DNA of 64,000 bases from a beta proteobacterium L13. Lineage in GTDB: Bacteria > Pseudomonadota > Gammaproteobacteria > Burkholderiales > Chromobacteriaceae. How positions within the stretch are numbered: position 1 is the first letter of the stretch; every line of letters begins with the position of its first letter. Both the position numbers and the translations under genes were made by a program. Of this stretch, positions 49,883 through 60,014 are shown piece after piece. Under the pieces are notes generated by a model. The model did no database searches. It saw only the letters and a list, made by a program, of their open reading frames with translations, and was not told where the DNA came from. The DNA is taken from NCBI GenBank assembly GCA_000335715.1, contig AMYZ01000009.1:86990-150989 (forward strand), written 5' to 3'.

Positions 49883-50860
49883 ATGAAGGATTTCTTTATT
49901 TTCTGTAGAAGCTCTGGATTTAGGCAATGTTTGTTGTCTTATCCTGTCTTTTATTTGGTGGTGATTTTTCTGTTTTCATTTTTCCTTGGTTATGTACCTT
50001 ATATTTTAGAGTCTGAGCCGGATGGTGATTATTTGCAATTTGTATTTTTAGTGCAAATCTTTTTTGCTTTCCTGTTTGTTATTTTGATGGGAGGTCGGAA
50101 TAAGAGGCGAAGGTCGATAAGTCGTAAGTTTTATGCGGATCCGACTTTTCTTTGGTTTGTTGCGTTGAAAAGGGAGGTGCTAAGAATAAAGAGTAAGTCT
50201 AAGGATGCGATTTTTAATGATTTATATTTTGCAAAAAAGGGTTGGGATTTTTCTGTGATTGTTGTACTTAGTTTGGCAATTTATGTTTTTTCGGGCGTTT
50301 TTGGTTATGTTGATCGCTTTAATGATAATGTCGATAAATTGCAGGATGGTATTGGATGCCAAAAATCAGCCTATGATAAGTTTAAAAAATGTCAGAATTT
50401 TATTGATGAAGGTCTTATGTGTAAAATGGAAGTGGGAGGTGCCTTTGCTCGGGAAAGGTTTAATGACTTATCAGGAAATTCTATCTGTCAAATGGTAAAA
50501 AATAGAGAGATAAGCAAGTGTGGAGAGAATGCTAGATCTATCAATGATAGTCTTATTTCGTCTATTTTTTTGGCATTGCTATCTGTTACACTTCTTGGTC
50601 TTGTTGCAGCATTGCTTCTTCGGCACTGCCTTATCCTTAGAGGGCTGAATGGGTGTGCAGCTGATTTTCTAATTCTGTTGGGTGAGATTTTGGGATATTC
50701 GGGTATTTTTGCTGCGGTGGTCACTTGGTTATCTAGTATTAAAAATTTTTCATTCTCGAATAGCTACCATACAAATAATGCATTCTTGTTATGCGTAGTA
50801 TTGCTGTATCTCGGTTTTTTGTTGAAATTTGTTGCAATAAAAAGGGTGTGTCGTAAGTAG
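49883..50860 (+). CDS. AT-rich membrane protein of unknown function
   Basis: The product is 325 residues, with about six membrane segments (e.g. YLVVIFLFSFFLGYVPYIL, VFLVQIFFAFLFVILMGG, FSVIVVLSLAIYVFSGVFGYV, AFLLCVVLLYLGFLLKF). A loop of ~85 residues between the third and fourth segments holds several cysteines (CQKSAYDKFKKCQNF, MCKM, ICQM, SKCGEN), suggesting a disulfide-bonded periplasmic domain. Codon use is strongly A/T-ending, unlike every neighbour. It has no homologue I recognise and no partner gene. Direct repeats flank it, so recent acquisition is likely. A defence, toxin or immunity role is possible but unsupported. Confidence 0.7.
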   Translation: MKDFFIFCRSSGFRQCLLSYPVFYLVVIFLFSFFLGYVPYILESEPDGDYLQFVFLVQIFFAFLFVILMGGRNKRRRSISRKFYADPTFLWFVALKREVLRIKSKSKDAIFNDLYFAKKGWDFSVIVVLSLAIYVFSGVFGYVDRFNDNVDKLQDGIGCQKSAYDKFKKCQNFIDEGLMCKMEVGGAFARERFNDLSGNSICQMVKNREISKCGENARSINDSLISSIFLALLSVTLLGLVAALLLRHCLILRGLNGCAADFLILLGEILGYSGIFAAVVTWLSSIKNFSFSNSYHTNNAFLLCVVLLYLGFLLKFVAIKRVCRK

Positions 50861-51063
50861 ATTGGATAGAGGAGTTCGGTGCGAAATATTTCTCGTAAGG
50901 CTTGGAATAGTTGAGTGCAATAAGTGCTAGAATTTAGGCGAATTCAGCACCTGGCTTGGACAAGGCATAGTTGTCACATCTGGGGTGATGGTATTTCCTG
51001 CGTCCTAGTTTGATGATTATATGCTGGTTCCGTCTGACAAGCAGAATGGGGTGCTCAGGTAGT

Positions 51064-51149
51064 CCAGCGGCGTATCTGGAAATCGGGTGGTGCAACGCGA
51101 TTAGGTAATATTGCCACCGAGTATTACCCCGGATGCGGCCATGCCTTAT
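51064..51149 (+). repeat. right direct repeat flanking AT-rich insertion
   Basis: CCAGCGGCGTATCTGG (51064-51079) and CCCGGATGCGGCCATGCCTTAT, matching the left copy at 49743-49823 in order and almost in length (86 versus 81 bp), with a diverged middle. Confidence 0.65.
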
Positions 51150-51158
51150 CCTGGGTAC

Positions 51159-51193
51159 GGTTTACGGTTTACGGTTTACGGTTTACGGTTTAT
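51159..51193 (+). repeat. heptanucleotide tandem repeat (GGTTTAC)x5
   Basis: Four perfect GGTTTAC units and a fifth ending GGTTTAT, preceded by GGGTAC. A simple-sequence array between the insertion and dapB, prone to copy-number change. Confidence 0.9.
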
Positions 51194-51258
51194 GGCACAG
51201 CATGCCTGCTTGAGCGAAGCCCAACTACCACCGCACCAGATACAAACCACCAGCCATG

Positions 51259-51286
51259 AAAAAAGCCAGCCCTCGGGCTGGCTTTT
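51259..51286. terminator. terminator of dapB
   Basis: AAAAAAGCCAGCCC-TC-GGGCTGGCTTTT: on the minus strand the stem is followed by TTTTTT, about 20 bp after the dapB stop. Confidence 0.85.
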
Positions 51287-51304
51287 GCGTGGTGCAGGCG
51301 GTGC

Positions 51305-52114
<810 letters not shown>

Positions 52115-52501
52115 TTATCTTTGTCCGGCATTAGGGTTGGTGTTATCCAGTGTCGGGCGCAGGGCAGGGAAGGCCTGGCCTTCGATACGGCTGACGACGT
52201 CCTTATCGAAATAGACGGTCAGGCGCTTTTCTTCGGTGGGTTTGCCCTGGCGTTCTATGCGGTAGGCGTAGTCCCAGCGGTCGCCGTGAAAAATATCGGC
52301 CAGTAGCGGGGTGCCCAGCAGGAATTTGACCTGGGGGCGGGTCATGCCGGTTTTGACGCGGGAAACGGCATCTTCCGTTACATAATTGCCTTGTTGCACG
52401 TCCATGCGGTGTGCGGTCAGCCAGGTCGTGGGGTTAAACGAGCTGCAGGCGGACAGGAACAGGACTGCAATAAGGGGGAAAGACTTGAGCATCATAGCCA
52501 T
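52115..52501 (-). CDS. bamE: outer membrane protein assembly factor BamE (SmpA/OmlA)
   Basis: Lipoprotein of the BAM complex that inserts beta-barrel proteins, 128 residues. A lipobox LSAC follows a short signal peptide ([16 protein letters not shown]). The BamE domain has [44 protein letters not shown]. Three clustered ATGs (52501, 52495, 52492) are possible starts; the outermost is given. It is divergent from fur, a pairing also seen in other beta- and gammaproteobacteria. Confidence 0.93.
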   Translation of the reverse strand: MAMMLKSFPLIAVLFLSACSSFNPTTWLTAHRMDVQQGNYVTEDAVSRVKTGMTRPQVKFLLGTPLLADIFHGDRWDYAYRIERQGKPTEEKRLTVYFDKDVVSRIEGQAFPALRPTLDNTNPNAGQR

Positions 52502-52582
52502 GGCGCCAGGGTCACAGTTGGGGAATCGGTGAAAAGGTTTTATCATACTGTAAGACCGCCAACCACGATATACATACACCAC

Positions 52583-53020
52583 ATGAACAAAGCCAGCCAT
52601 TTGAAGGGGATCGGCCTGAAAGCCACCGGTCCGCGCCTGCGTATTCTCGACCTGTTCGAGACCAGCGACGATCGCCATATGTCGGCTGAAGACGTCTACA
52701 AGAAGCTGATCTCCGAAGATGCCGATATCGGCCTGGCCACCATCTACCGCGTGCTGACGCAGTTCGAGCAGGCGGGCATTCTGATTCGCCACCATTTCGA
52801 GTCGGGCAAAGCGGTATACGAGCTGAACCAGGGCGGCCACCACGACCATATGGTGTGCTACCGCTGCGGCAAGGTAACCGAGTTTTTCGACCCGGAAATC
52901 GAGGCGCTGCAAAACCGCATTGCCGAGCAACACGGTTTCAAGATCAAGGATCACTCGCTCTACCTCTACGGCGAGTGCAGCGACTGCGCAAACTGCGAGC
53001 CTAAATACTTCAAACGATGA
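52583..53020 (+). CDS. fur: ferric uptake regulator
   Basis: Iron-responsive repressor of 145 residues. The winged-helix domain has [48 protein letters not shown]. The metal-binding C-domain has [18 protein letters not shown] and a final CSDCANC cluster. ATG 52583 gives the normal N-terminus; the ribosome site is weak. It overlaps the aat start by 4 bp, so Fur and the transferase genes share a transcript. The 81-bp gap to bamE holds both promoters. Confidence 0.96.
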   Translation: MNKASHLKGIGLKATGPRLRILDLFETSDDRHMSAEDVYKKLISEDADIGLATIYRVLTQFEQAGILIRHHFESGKAVYELNQGGHHDHMVCYRCGKVTEFFDPEIEALQNRIAEQHGFKIKDHSLYLYGECSDCANCEPKYFKR

Positions 53021-53721
53021 TCCCGGTACTGGGTACCGCGCATGCCTTTCCGCCGGTAAGCCGTGCGCTGGCAGAGCCCGATGGCCTGCTGGCGGCGGGC
53101 GGCGATTTGTCCGCTGGCCGCTTGCTGGCGGCCTACCGCAGTGCTGTCTTCCCCTGGTTTTCCCCCGGCGACCCTATCTTGTGGTGGTCGCCATCGCAGC
53201 GCATGGTGCTGGAGCCGGCGCGGGTGCGTGTTACCCGCTCGCTGGCCAAGGTGCTGCGCAACCGCGCTTACCATATCACCATCAACCAGGCTTTTGAGCC
53301 GGTGATGCGGGCCTGCGCCGCGCCACGCGGTGGTCAGGCCGGTACCTGGATTACCGACGAGATGGTGGCGGCGTACGGCGAGCTGCACCGCCAGGGCTAC
53401 GCGCATTCTTACGAGTGCTGGCAGGATGGCCAGCTGGCCGGCGGGCTGTACGGGGTGGCCGTTGGCCGCATGTTTTACGGCGAGTCCATGTTCCACCGCG
53501 CCACCGATGCGTCCAAGATTACCTTTGTCAGCATGGCGCGGCATTTGCACCGCCACGGTTTTGCCATGGTGGATTGCCAGATGTTTACGCCGCACCTGGA
53601 AAGCCTGGGTGCGCAGCTGATTTCGCGTGGCGAATTTATTGCTAGACTGGAAAAAGCCATCCATCTACCGCAGCCGCCAGGCATGTGGGAGGACGAATTC
53701 CGCAATGAGCCACCGCGATGA
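53017..53721 (+). CDS. aat: leucyl/phenylalanyl-tRNA-protein transferase
   Basis: Adds Leu or Phe to N-terminal Arg/Lys of proteins, marking them for ClpAP (N-degron pathway). The product is 234 residues with [42 protein letters not shown] and [19 protein letters not shown]...[12 protein letters not shown]. It overlaps fur by 4 bp and bpt by 17 bp. A motif copy lies at 53461-53470. Confidence 0.96.
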   Translation: MIPVLGTAHAFPPVSRALAEPDGLLAAGGDLSAGRLLAAYRSAVFPWFSPGDPILWWSPSQRMVLEPARVRVTRSLAKVLRNRAYHITINQAFEPVMRACAAPRGGQAGTWITDEMVAAYGELHRQGYAHSYECWQDGQLAGGLYGVAVGRMFYGESMFHRATDASKITFVSMARHLHRHGFAMVDCQMFTPHLESLGAQLISRGEFIARLEKAIHLPQPPGMWEDEFRNEPPR

Positions 53722-54439
53722 CGCGATTGCCGTTGTGCATTTCTATGCCACGGCCCCTTACCCTTGCAGCTATCTGGAAGGCCACCAGGCCCGCTCCCAG
53801 GTGGCCATTCCTGCTGACGCGATAGACAGCAGCGTGTACTCGCGCCTGGTGGGGCTGGGGTTTCGCCGCAGTGGCCACTTTACCTATCGCCCGTATTGCG
53901 ATGACTGCCGTGCCTGCGTACCGGTGCGCTTGCCGGCAGCCGAGTTCTGCCCCAGCCGTAGCCAGCGCCGTGCTGCCAAGGCGCATGGCCACCTGTCTAG
54001 CTGCATTCTGCCGCTGGTGTTTTCCGACGAGCACTACCAGCTGTACTACCGTTACCAGCACGCCCGCCACGACGGTGGCGGCATGTCGGACGACGACCCG
54101 GTGCAGTACGCCGAGTTCATCCTGAAGAGCCGGGTGGATAGCTGGCTGGTGGAGTTTCGCGAGGACGGCGTGCTGCGCATGGTGAGCCTGATCGACCGGC
54201 TGGATGACGGCCTGTCCGCGGTATATACCTTTTTCGACCCCGATGTGCCCGGTGCATCCTACGGTGTGTACAACGTGCTATGGCAGGTAGAGCTGGCGCG
54301 CAAACTGGGCTTGCCTTATGTGTATCTGGGTTACTGGATCAAGACATCGCCCAAGATGGTGTACAAGCAGCATTACAAGCCATTGCAGATGCTGGATAAC
54401 GGGCGCTGGGTAGCGTTTCGTGACGACGGTGTGTGCTGA
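53705..54439 (+). CDS. bpt: aspartate/glutamate leucyltransferase
   Basis: Adds Leu to N-terminal Asp or Glu, the second bacterial N-degron branch. The product is 244 residues. It has [43 protein letters not shown] with a Cys cluster, SQRRAAK, and [29 protein letters not shown] 53705 overlaps aat by 17 bp. With Aat it converts secondary and primary destabilising residues to Leu. The gene ends before a motif copy and a terminator. Confidence 0.94.
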   Translation: MSHRDDAIAVVHFYATAPYPCSYLEGHQARSQVAIPADAIDSSVYSRLVGLGFRRSGHFTYRPYCDDCRACVPVRLPAAEFCPSRSQRRAAKAHGHLSSCILPLVFSDEHYQLYYRYQHARHDGGGMSDDDPVQYAEFILKSRVDSWLVEFREDGVLRMVSLIDRLDDGLSAVYTFFDPDVPGASYGVYNVLWQVELARKLGLPYVYLGYWIKTSPKMVYKQHYKPLQMLDNGRWVAFRDDGVC

Positions 54440-54465
54440 CGCACCAAAGGTTGGCCGCACAAACT

Positions 54466-54493
54466 ACAAGGCCCGGCATAGCCGGGCCTTGTG
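54466..54493. terminator. terminator between bpt and convergent pyrD
   Basis: ACAAGGCCCGGC-ATA-GCCGGGCCTTGT, a perfect 12-bp stem. A full AGGTTGGCCGCA motif (54448-54459) lies between the bpt stop and the stem. Confidence 0.8.
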
Positions 54494-54510
54494 CGTTGCT
54501 GCTGCGCTGC

Positions 54511-55530
54511 TTACTTGCGCTGCAGCGCGTCGGCGCACTCGCTGATCAGCCCCGGGCCGCGGTAGATCAGGCCGGAGTACAGCTGCACCAGCGTGGCGCC
54601 GGCGTCGATCTTCTCGCGCGCGTCGTCACCGCACAGGATGCCGCCCACGCCGATGATGGGCAGCGCGCCGTCCAGCGCGCGCGCCAGGTTGCGGATCAGC
54701 GCGGTGGAGCGCTCGCGTACCGGTGCGCCGGACAGGCCACCGGCTTCGCCCGCCAGCGCGTGGCCGGCGATTTCGCTGCGCGACAGCGTGGTGTTGGTGG
54801 CGATGACTGCGTCCAGGCGGTGCTGGGTCAGCAGGCGGGCGATGTCGTCGGTCTGTTCGGCGTCCAGGTCGGGCGCGATTTTCACCGCCAGCGGCACGTA
54901 GCGGCCATACTGGTCGGCCAAGCGCGACTGGCGGTTTTTCAGTGCGCCCAGCAGGTCGGATAGTTCATCCGCTTGCTGCAGCTGGCGCAGGTTCTTGGTG
55001 TTTGGCGAGGAGATATTCACCGTCACGTAGCTGGCGCACTCGTACACGCGGTCCAGGCAGGTGAGGTAGTCGTCCTTGGCGTTCTCGATCGGGGTGGCGG
55101 CGTTCTTGCCGATGTTGATGCCCAGAATGCCCTTGAAGCGGCTATGGCGCACGTTGTCCAGCAGCACGTCCACGCCTTTGTTGTTAAAGCCCATGCGGTT
55201 GATGATGCCCTGGTGCTCGGGCACGCGGAACAGGCGCGGCTTGGGGTTGCCGTCTTGCGGGCGCGGGGTGATGGTGCCGATTTCGATGAAACCGAAGCCC
55301 AGCGCTGCCAGCGCATCGATGTGGTCGCCATTCTTGTCCAGGCCAGCGGCCAGGCCAATCGGGTTGGGAAAAGTCAGACCCATGGCTTTTACCGGGTTGC
55401 GGCCAACCTTGCGGGTAACGAGGCCGGTGAGCTGCAACTGGTGGGCGGTATCCAGCATTTTCAGCGTGGTTTCGTGGGCAGACTCGGCATCGGTGCGGAA
55501 CAGCAAGGGGCGTAGCAGGGGGTAGAGCAT
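54511..55530 (-). CDS. pyrD: dihydroorotate dehydrogenase (quinone), class 2
   Basis: FMN enzyme of pyrimidine synthesis at the inner membrane, 339 residues. The N-terminal amphipathic extension ([30 protein letters not shown]) marks class 2. [61 protein letters not shown] with the catalytic Ser and [37 protein letters not shown] are present. GGAG lies upstream of ATG 55530. Single gene. Confidence 0.97.
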   Translation of the reverse strand: MLYPLLRPLLFRTDAESAHETTLKMLDTAHQLQLTGLVTRKVGRNPVKAMGLTFPNPIGLAAGLDKNGDHIDALAALGFGFIEIGTITPRPQDGNPKPRLFRVPEHQGIINRMGFNNKGVDVLLDNVRHSRFKGILGINIGKNAATPIENAKDDYLTCLDRVYECASYVTVNISSPNTKNLRQLQQADELSDLLGALKNRQSRLADQYGRYVPLAVKIAPDLDAEQTDDIARLLTQHRLDAVIATNTTLSRSEIAGHALAGEAGGLSGAPVRERSTALIRNLARALDGALPIIGVGGILCGDDAREKIDAGATLVQLYSGLIYRGPGLISECADALQRK

Positions 55531-55628
55531 AGGGTCTCCGTGGGCGAAAAAACGCCCGGCATTATAACCGGGCGGGGGTGTTTTGGGGCTGCGCCGTGCG
55601 CGGCGCTGTGGCGCAGCCGGCCACAGCG

Positions 55629-56219
55629 CTAGACGATCTGGCACGCCTCGTCAAAGCCCAGGCGCGGCGAGCGCGGGTAAATCTTGGTGGCGTCGCCGTA
55701 GCCCAGGTTGATCAGGAAGTTGGCTTTCACATTGCCTTGCGGGAAGAAGGCGGCTTCCACGGCGGCGGCGTCAAAGCCGGACATCGGGCCGCAATCCAGC
55801 CCCAGTGCGCGGGCGGCCATGATCAGGTAAGCACCTTGCAGGCTGCTGTTGCGGAAGGCGGTAGCCTGGATGGCGGCGTCGTTGCCGGCAAACCAGCTGC
55901 GGGCGTCGGCGTGCGGAAACAGCTTGGGCAGCTGGTCGTAGAACTGCATGTCCATGCCCACGATTACGCATACCGGCGCGCTCATGGTTTTTTCCACATT
56001 GCCTTCCATCAGGCAGGGTTTCAGCTTGGCCTTGGCGGCTTCCGACTGCACGAATACAAAACGGGCCGGGCTGCAGTTGGCACTGGTGGGGGCCATTTTC
56101 AGCAGGTCGTACAGCTGGTGCAGGGTGCTGTCGCTGATGGCGCGGTCTTGCCAGGCGTTGTGGCTGCGCGCGTTGCTGAACAGTTGTTCCAGGGCAGATT
56201 GGCTGATGTGCGTTGTCAT
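55629..56219 (-). CDS. nitroreductase-family protein, RutE/HadB-like
   Basis: FMN-dependent reductase of 196 residues. [49 protein letters not shown] and [21 protein letters not shown] match the malonic-semialdehyde reductase subgroup (RutE/YdfG-associated). In E. coli RutE acts in pyrimidine breakdown, but no other rut gene is visible here. It is downstream of motD on the same strand. Substrate uncertain. Confidence 0.82.
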   Translation of the reverse strand: MTTHISQSALEQLFSNARSHNAWQDRAISDSTLHQLYDLLKMAPTSANCSPARFVFVQSEAAKAKLKPCLMEGNVEKTMSAPVCVIVGMDMQFYDQLPKLFPHADARSWFAGNDAAIQATAFRNSSLQGAYLIMAARALGLDCGPMSGFDAAAVEAAFFPQGNVKANFLINLGYGDATKIYPRSPRLGFDEACQIV

Positions 56220-56256
56220 GGCGTGTTGTCTCCGTGCTGTAGGTCTTGTCGGGGGC

Positions 56257-57051
56257 TTACTGCGGTATTTTTACCTCGATGCCGCCAGGCAGGCTGCCCT
56301 GGCTGCTCGTGGTATTGGAAATAATGGTAATGGCCACGCGGCGGTTTTGCGCGCGCCCCTCCGGGCTGTCGTTGTCGGCAGTGGGTTTGGTTTCGCCGCG
56401 GCCAACCGCCACCAGGCGCTCGGGTGCAATGCCGTTTTCCATGAACAGGCGCACGATGCTGCCGGCGCGGGCGGCAGACAGCTCCCAGTTGGACGGGAAG
56501 AAAGCATTACGTATTGGCGTGTTGTCGGTAAAGCCTTCCACCTGTACCTGGTTGTCTACCGTGGCCAACTGCCGCGCCACATCGGCCAGCAGCGCGGGCG
56601 AGGTGCCGTTGGGCGCGGCCTGGCCGGCGGGGAACAGCGCGGTATCCTTGATCTCGATATGCACGCCTTCGTCGTCCTGACGCATCGACAGTTGGCCGCC
56701 CTGGATCAGCGGCGCCAGGCTCTTGGCCAGGCCGCTGGACAGCGTTTCCAGCTTGCGCCGCTCTTTCATGCGCGCTTCGCTCTTGATGGCGGTGGCAATC
56801 GGCTTGGTGTTGGGGATCTCGATCATGGTGTTGGCGCCGCCGCTGGGGGGCGTCACCTGGATCGCCAGGTTGCCGCTGCGGAAGGCGTCGGTCATGGCGC
56901 TGGATAGCACGCGGTATTTACCTTCGTTGACCTGCGAGATGGCGTACATCACCACAAAAAAGGCGAACAGCAGGGTAATGAAGTCGGCGTAGGAAACCAG
57001 CCAGCGTTCATGGTTCTCGTGTTCTTCTTCCTCGCGTCGGCGTCGGGCCAT
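56257..57051 (-). CDS. MotB/MotD-like flagellar stator protein, unpaired
   Basis: The product is 264 residues. A basic-acidic N-terminus ([13 protein letters not shown]) leads to one membrane segment with [20 protein letters not shown], where Asp23 is the proton-path residue. A plug and linker follow, then an OmpA-like peptidoglycan-binding domain ([38 protein letters not shown]). Similar to MotD. Its usual partner, MotA/MotC, is absent on either side. ATG 57051 has AGGAAG upstream, placed directly after the sppA terminator. Confidence 0.88.
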   Translation of the reverse strand: MARRRREEEEHENHERWLVSYADFITLLFAFFVVMYAISQVNEGKYRVLSSAMTDAFRSGNLAIQVTPPSGGANTMIEIPNTKPIATAIKSEARMKERRKLETLSSGLAKSLAPLIQGGQLSMRQDDEGVHIEIKDTALFPAGQAAPNGTSPALLADVARQLATVDNQVQVEGFTDNTPIRNAFFPSNWELSAARAGSIVRLFMENGIAPERLVAVGRGETKPTADNDSPEGRAQNRRVAITIISNTTSSQGSLPGGIEVKIPQ

Positions 57052-57064
57052 GGTGCGCTTCCTG

Positions 57065-57094
57065 CAAAAAGGTTGGCCGCATGCTGCGGCCAAC
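57065..57094 (-). terminator. terminator of sppA made from an inverted GTTGGCCGCA pair
   Basis: On the minus strand: GTTGGCCGCA (57094-57085), loop GCA, TGCGGCCAAC (57081-57072), then CTTTTT. A 10-bp perfect stem with a T-run 22 bp past the sppA stop, a good intrinsic terminator formed by two motif copies. Confidence 0.85.
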
Positions 57095-57116
57095 GTGGGT
57101 TGCTCGGTAGGGTGGC

Positions 57117-58058
57117 TTAGTGCAGCCGGGTGTCACCCAGCATGGCACGTACGCCGCCGCTGAACGATACGCCGATGCGGCGCGCTACGCGGCTGGCCAG
57201 GTCGTCATCCGGTGTGAAGTCCACCAGCTCTTCGGCCTTGATTACGTCGCGGGCTACCGAGCCCACCGAGCCCAGGCCGTCTGCCAGGCCCAGCTTGATG
57301 CTGCTGCTGCCCAGCCATACACGGCCGCTGAACAGGTCCGGGTCATCGGCCAGGCGCTTGCCGCGGCCTTGCTTGACCACGGCAATGAACTGGCCGTGGA
57401 TTTCGTCCAGCAGCCCCTGGCGGATGGCTTCCTGCTGCGGGTTTTTCGGCGAGAACGGGTCGCCCATGCCCTTGTTGCTGCCGGCGGTGGCCAGGCGGCG
57501 TTCGATGCCCAGCTTGTCCATGGCCTTGTCAAAGCCGAAACCGTCCGAAATCACGCCGATGGAGCCGACGATACTGGCCTTATCAACATAGATGCGGTCG
57601 GCGGCGGCAGCAATGTAGTAGCAGCCCGAGGCGCACACTTCTTCTACCACCATGTATACCGGCACCTTGGGGTGCAGCTTTTTCAGGCGCAGGATTTCAT
57701 CATTGGCCATGCCGGACAGGGCAGGGCTGCCGCCGGGGCTATTGGCGCGGATGATGATGCCGCGGGTGTTGCTGTCTTCATAGGCGGCGTTCAGGCCGTC
57801 CAGCATCTTGGCGGTAACGTTGCTTTCGCTGTCGATGGTGCCATCCAGCGAGACCACGGCAGTATGCGGCTGGCCCATGGACTTGCTGCTGTTGCGGCTT
57901 TCCATATCGACAAACATCAGGCTGACAAAGCCTGCCAGCACGGCCAACCAGGCCAGGCGGAAGAAAATCTTCCAGCGGCGGGCGCGGCGTTGTTCGGTGA
58001 GGGAGGCGGTAGCCAGTTTTTCGATCAGCTGGCGTTCCCAGGTGCGGTCTTGTTCCAC
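57117..58058 (-). CDS. sppA: S49-family signal peptide peptidase (SppA-like)
   Basis: Membrane-bound serine protease that degrades cleaved signal peptides, 313 residues (short, single-domain form). A membrane segment lies near residues 30-50. ANSPGGSPALSG precedes the nucleophile in EEVCASGCYYIAAAADRIYVDKASIVGSIGV, which holds Ser and the catalytic Lys (YVDKAS). It follows the Rieske gene by 14 bp, in the conserved rluC-HAD-Rieske-sppA row. A terminator built of motif copies follows. Confidence 0.9.
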   Translation of the reverse strand: MEQDRTWERQLIEKLATASLTEQRRARRWKIFFRLAWLAVLAGFVSLMFVDMESRNSSKSMGQPHTAVVSLDGTIDSESNVTAKMLDGLNAAYEDSNTRGIIIRANSPGGSPALSGMANDEILRLKKLHPKVPVYMVVEEVCASGCYYIAAAADRIYVDKASIVGSIGVISDGFGFDKAMDKLGIERRLATAGSNKGMGDPFSPKNPQQEAIRQGLLDEIHGQFIAVVKQGRGKRLADDPDLFSGRVWLGSSSIKLGLADGLGSVGSVARDVIKAEELVDFTPDDDLASRVARRIGVSFSGGVRAMLGDTRLH

Positions 58059-58072
58059 GCTATTCCTTTGTT

Positions 58073-58429
58073 CTAAGGGGCTGAATCAGGCAGATAGTAT
58101 ACATGCCCATCGCATTCTTCCGTGCGCAGCTTCTGCAGACTGCGCCCGGTGCAGGGGCCGCCCACGCACAGGCCGCTGTCGGGCCGGTACAGTGCGCCGT
58201 GCAGGCTGCAGATCAGATACAGGCCGCTGCTGTCGAAAAAACGGCCATCCTGCCAGTCCAGCTCGGTCGGTACGTGGCGGCAGCGGTTCAGGTAAGCATG
58301 CACCACGCCCTGGTGGCGTACGGCAAAGGCGGCGGCCTGCTCACCCTGCCACGGCACGGTAAAGCGTACGCCTTTGCCGCCGTCGGCCAGCTCGCTGCTG
58401 CTGGCGATCAGTTGCCGTGCATCAGCCAT
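58073..58429 (-). CDS. Rieske [2Fe-2S] protein
   Basis: The product is 118 residues. The cluster ligands are Cys50-x-His52 and Cys74-x2-His77 (CRH and CSLHG), with Cys88 and Cys93 possibly forming a disulfide. It is a small stand-alone ferredoxin of the kind fused to, or working with, dioxygenases. Here it overlaps the HAD phosphatase gene by 22 bp and precedes sppA. The electron acceptor is unknown. Confidence 0.87.
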   Translation of the reverse strand: MADARQLIASSSELADGGKGVRFTVPWQGEQAAAFAVRHQGVVHAYLNRCRHVPTELDWQDGRFFDSSGLYLICSLHGALYRPDSGLCVGGPCTGRSLQKLRTEECDGHVYYLPDSAP

Positions 58430-59064
58430 TGCTGCAGCTCGTGGTAGCTATGGAAGATGGCCTGCGGGCCGCAATCCTGCAGCACGTGCAGCGGGTGGGC
58501 GCCGTAGCTCACGCCTGCGCCGTGGGTGCCGGCGTGGCGCGCCATCAAGAGGTCGTGGCTGGTGTCGCCTACCATTAGTGTGCGGGCGGGCTGCATGCCG
58601 GTCTGCTCGCAGATCTGCAGCAGCATGTCCGGGTGCGGCTTGCTGTGGCATTCGTCCACCGTGCGGGTGGTGACAAAGCGAGACTGCAGGCTGGTGCTGG
58701 CCAGCGCGTGGTTCAAGCCGCTGCGGCTCTTGCCGGTGGCCACCGCCAGCAGGTAGCCGGCGTCTTCCAGTGCGGCCAACCCTGCCAGTACGCCATCAAA
58801 CAGCTCGACGGTTTCTTCCTGGTGCACGTACTGGTGGCGGTAGGCGTCGGCCATGGCCTGATGGGTGGCGTCCGGCAGCTGCGGGTGGATGTGGCGCATG
58901 GCGTCGATCAGCCCCAGGCCGATCACGTGGCTGGCGGCCTCGCGGCTGGGTTCGGGCAGGCCCAGCTGTACGCAGGCGCGCTGGATGCTGCGCACGATGT
59001 GCGCGGTGGAGTCCATCAGGGTGCCGTCCCAGTCAAAGACGATCAGGTCGTAGGCGTGTCGCAT
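58408..59064 (-). CDS. HAD-superfamily phosphatase (Gph-like)
   Basis: The product is 218 residues. DxD motif I FDWDGTLMDST, motif II VATGKSRSGL, motif III Lys in CHSKPHPDM and motif IV MVGDTSHDLLMARHAG are all intact. It probably acts on a small phosphate such as phosphoglycolate. ATG 59064 is chosen; a TTG at 59073 overlaps the rluC stop and would add three residues. It follows rluC by 5 bp. Confidence 0.88.
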   Translation of the reverse strand: MRHAYDLIVFDWDGTLMDSTAHIVRSIQRACVQLGLPEPSREAASHVIGLGLIDAMRHIHPQLPDATHQAMADAYRHQYVHQEETVELFDGVLAGLAALEDAGYLLAVATGKSRSGLNHALASTSLQSRFVTTRTVDECHSKPHPDMLLQICEQTGMQPARTLMVGDTSHDLLMARHAGTHGAGVSYGAHPLHVLQDCGPQAIFHSYHELQQWLMHGN

Positions 59065-59069
59065 GGCGG

Positions 59070-60014
59070 TCAAATTTTGTCCAGGGTGTCCAGGAAGCGG
59101 CTGAGCTCTTTTGGCAGCGGCGCGTGCAGCTGTAGCGGCTCGCCGGTCAGCGGGTGGGGCAGGCTGAGGTTGGCCGCATGCAGGAACATGCGCTTCAGCC
59201 CACGGCGCTGCAGCTCGCGGTTGGCGGCAAAATCACCGTACTTCTCGTCACCGGCGATGGCGCAGCCATTGGCCTGCATGTGCACGCGGATCTGGTGCGT
59301 GCGGCCGGTGCGCAGCAGCGCCTCTACCAGGGTCAGGTCGGCGTAGCGTTGCTGCACGGTAAAGATGGTGTGTGCGTAAATGCCCTGGTCTTCGTCCACG
59401 CGCACCATGCGCTCGCCGCTAGGGGTATGAAAGCGGTGCAGCGGCAGCTTGACGTGGCGCACATTGCCCGGCCACTGGCCCAGGCCCAGCGCGAAATAGC
59501 GTTTTTGCGGCACGTCGTTGCGGATCATCTCGTGCAGCTTTACCAGCGCCGAGCGCTTCTTGGCGATCATCAGCAAGCCGGAGGTTTCGCGGTCCAGGCG
59601 GTGAACCAGCTCCAGATAGCGTGCGTCCGGGCGCGCACGGCGCAGCTGTTCGATCACGCCAAACGACACGCCGCTACCGCCATGTACGGCAACGCCGGCC
59701 GGCTTGTTGATTACCAGCAGGGCGTCGTCCTCGTACACGATGGGGAACTCGTGCTGCGGAATATGGCTAGTGGCGGCGGCCGGTTTTTCGGCAATGCGGA
59801 TCGGTGGAATGCGCAGCTCGTCGCCCAGGTTCAGGCGGTGCTGGGCGTCGGCGCGGCCTTTGTTTACGCGCACCTCGCCCGAGCGGATGATGCGGTAGAT
59901 ATGGCTTTTCGGTACGCCTTTGAGCAGGCGCACCAGGTAGTTATCCAGGCGCTGGTCGGCGCCATTTTCGTCTACCCTGTGAAGTGTCACGGAATCTTTG
60001 CGAATATCAGTCAT
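59070..60014 (-). CDS. rluC: 23S rRNA pseudouridine synthase (RluC type)
   Basis: Isomerises uridines in 23S rRNA, 314 residues. The S4 domain lies near residues 15-85 (DNYLVRLLKGVPKSHIYRIIRSGEVRVNKGR). The catalytic HRLDRETSGLLMIAKK holds the active Asp, then GRTHQIRVHM and GDEKYGD. ATG 60014 gives the conserved start; the extension to 60068 reads over the promoter side. It is divergent from rne, as in related genomes. A motif copy lies at 59169. Confidence 0.94.
   Translation of the reverse strand: MTDIRKDSVTLHRVDENGADQRLDNYLVRLLKGVPKSHIYRIIRSGEVRVNKGRADAQHRLNLGDELRIPPIRIAEKPAAATSHIPQHEFPIVYEDDALLVINKPAGVAVHGGSGVSFGVIEQLRRARPDARYLELVHRLDRETSGLLMIAKKRSALVKLHEMIRNDVPQKRYFALGLGQWPGNVRHVKLPLHRFHTPSGERMVRVDEDQGIYAHTIFTVQQRYADLTLVEALLRTGRTHQIRVHMQANGCAIAGDEKYGDFAANRELQRRGLKRMFLHAANLSLPHPLTGEPLQLHAPLPKELSRFLDTLDKI

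Larger units (their letters stand above)
50861..51304. other. 444-bp gap: right flank of insertion, tandem repeat, terminator
   Basis: AT-rich to about 51045, then the right repeat (51064-51149), the heptamer array (51159-51193) and the dapB terminator (51259-51286). I see no ORF with a credible start or product in it. Confidence 0.6.
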
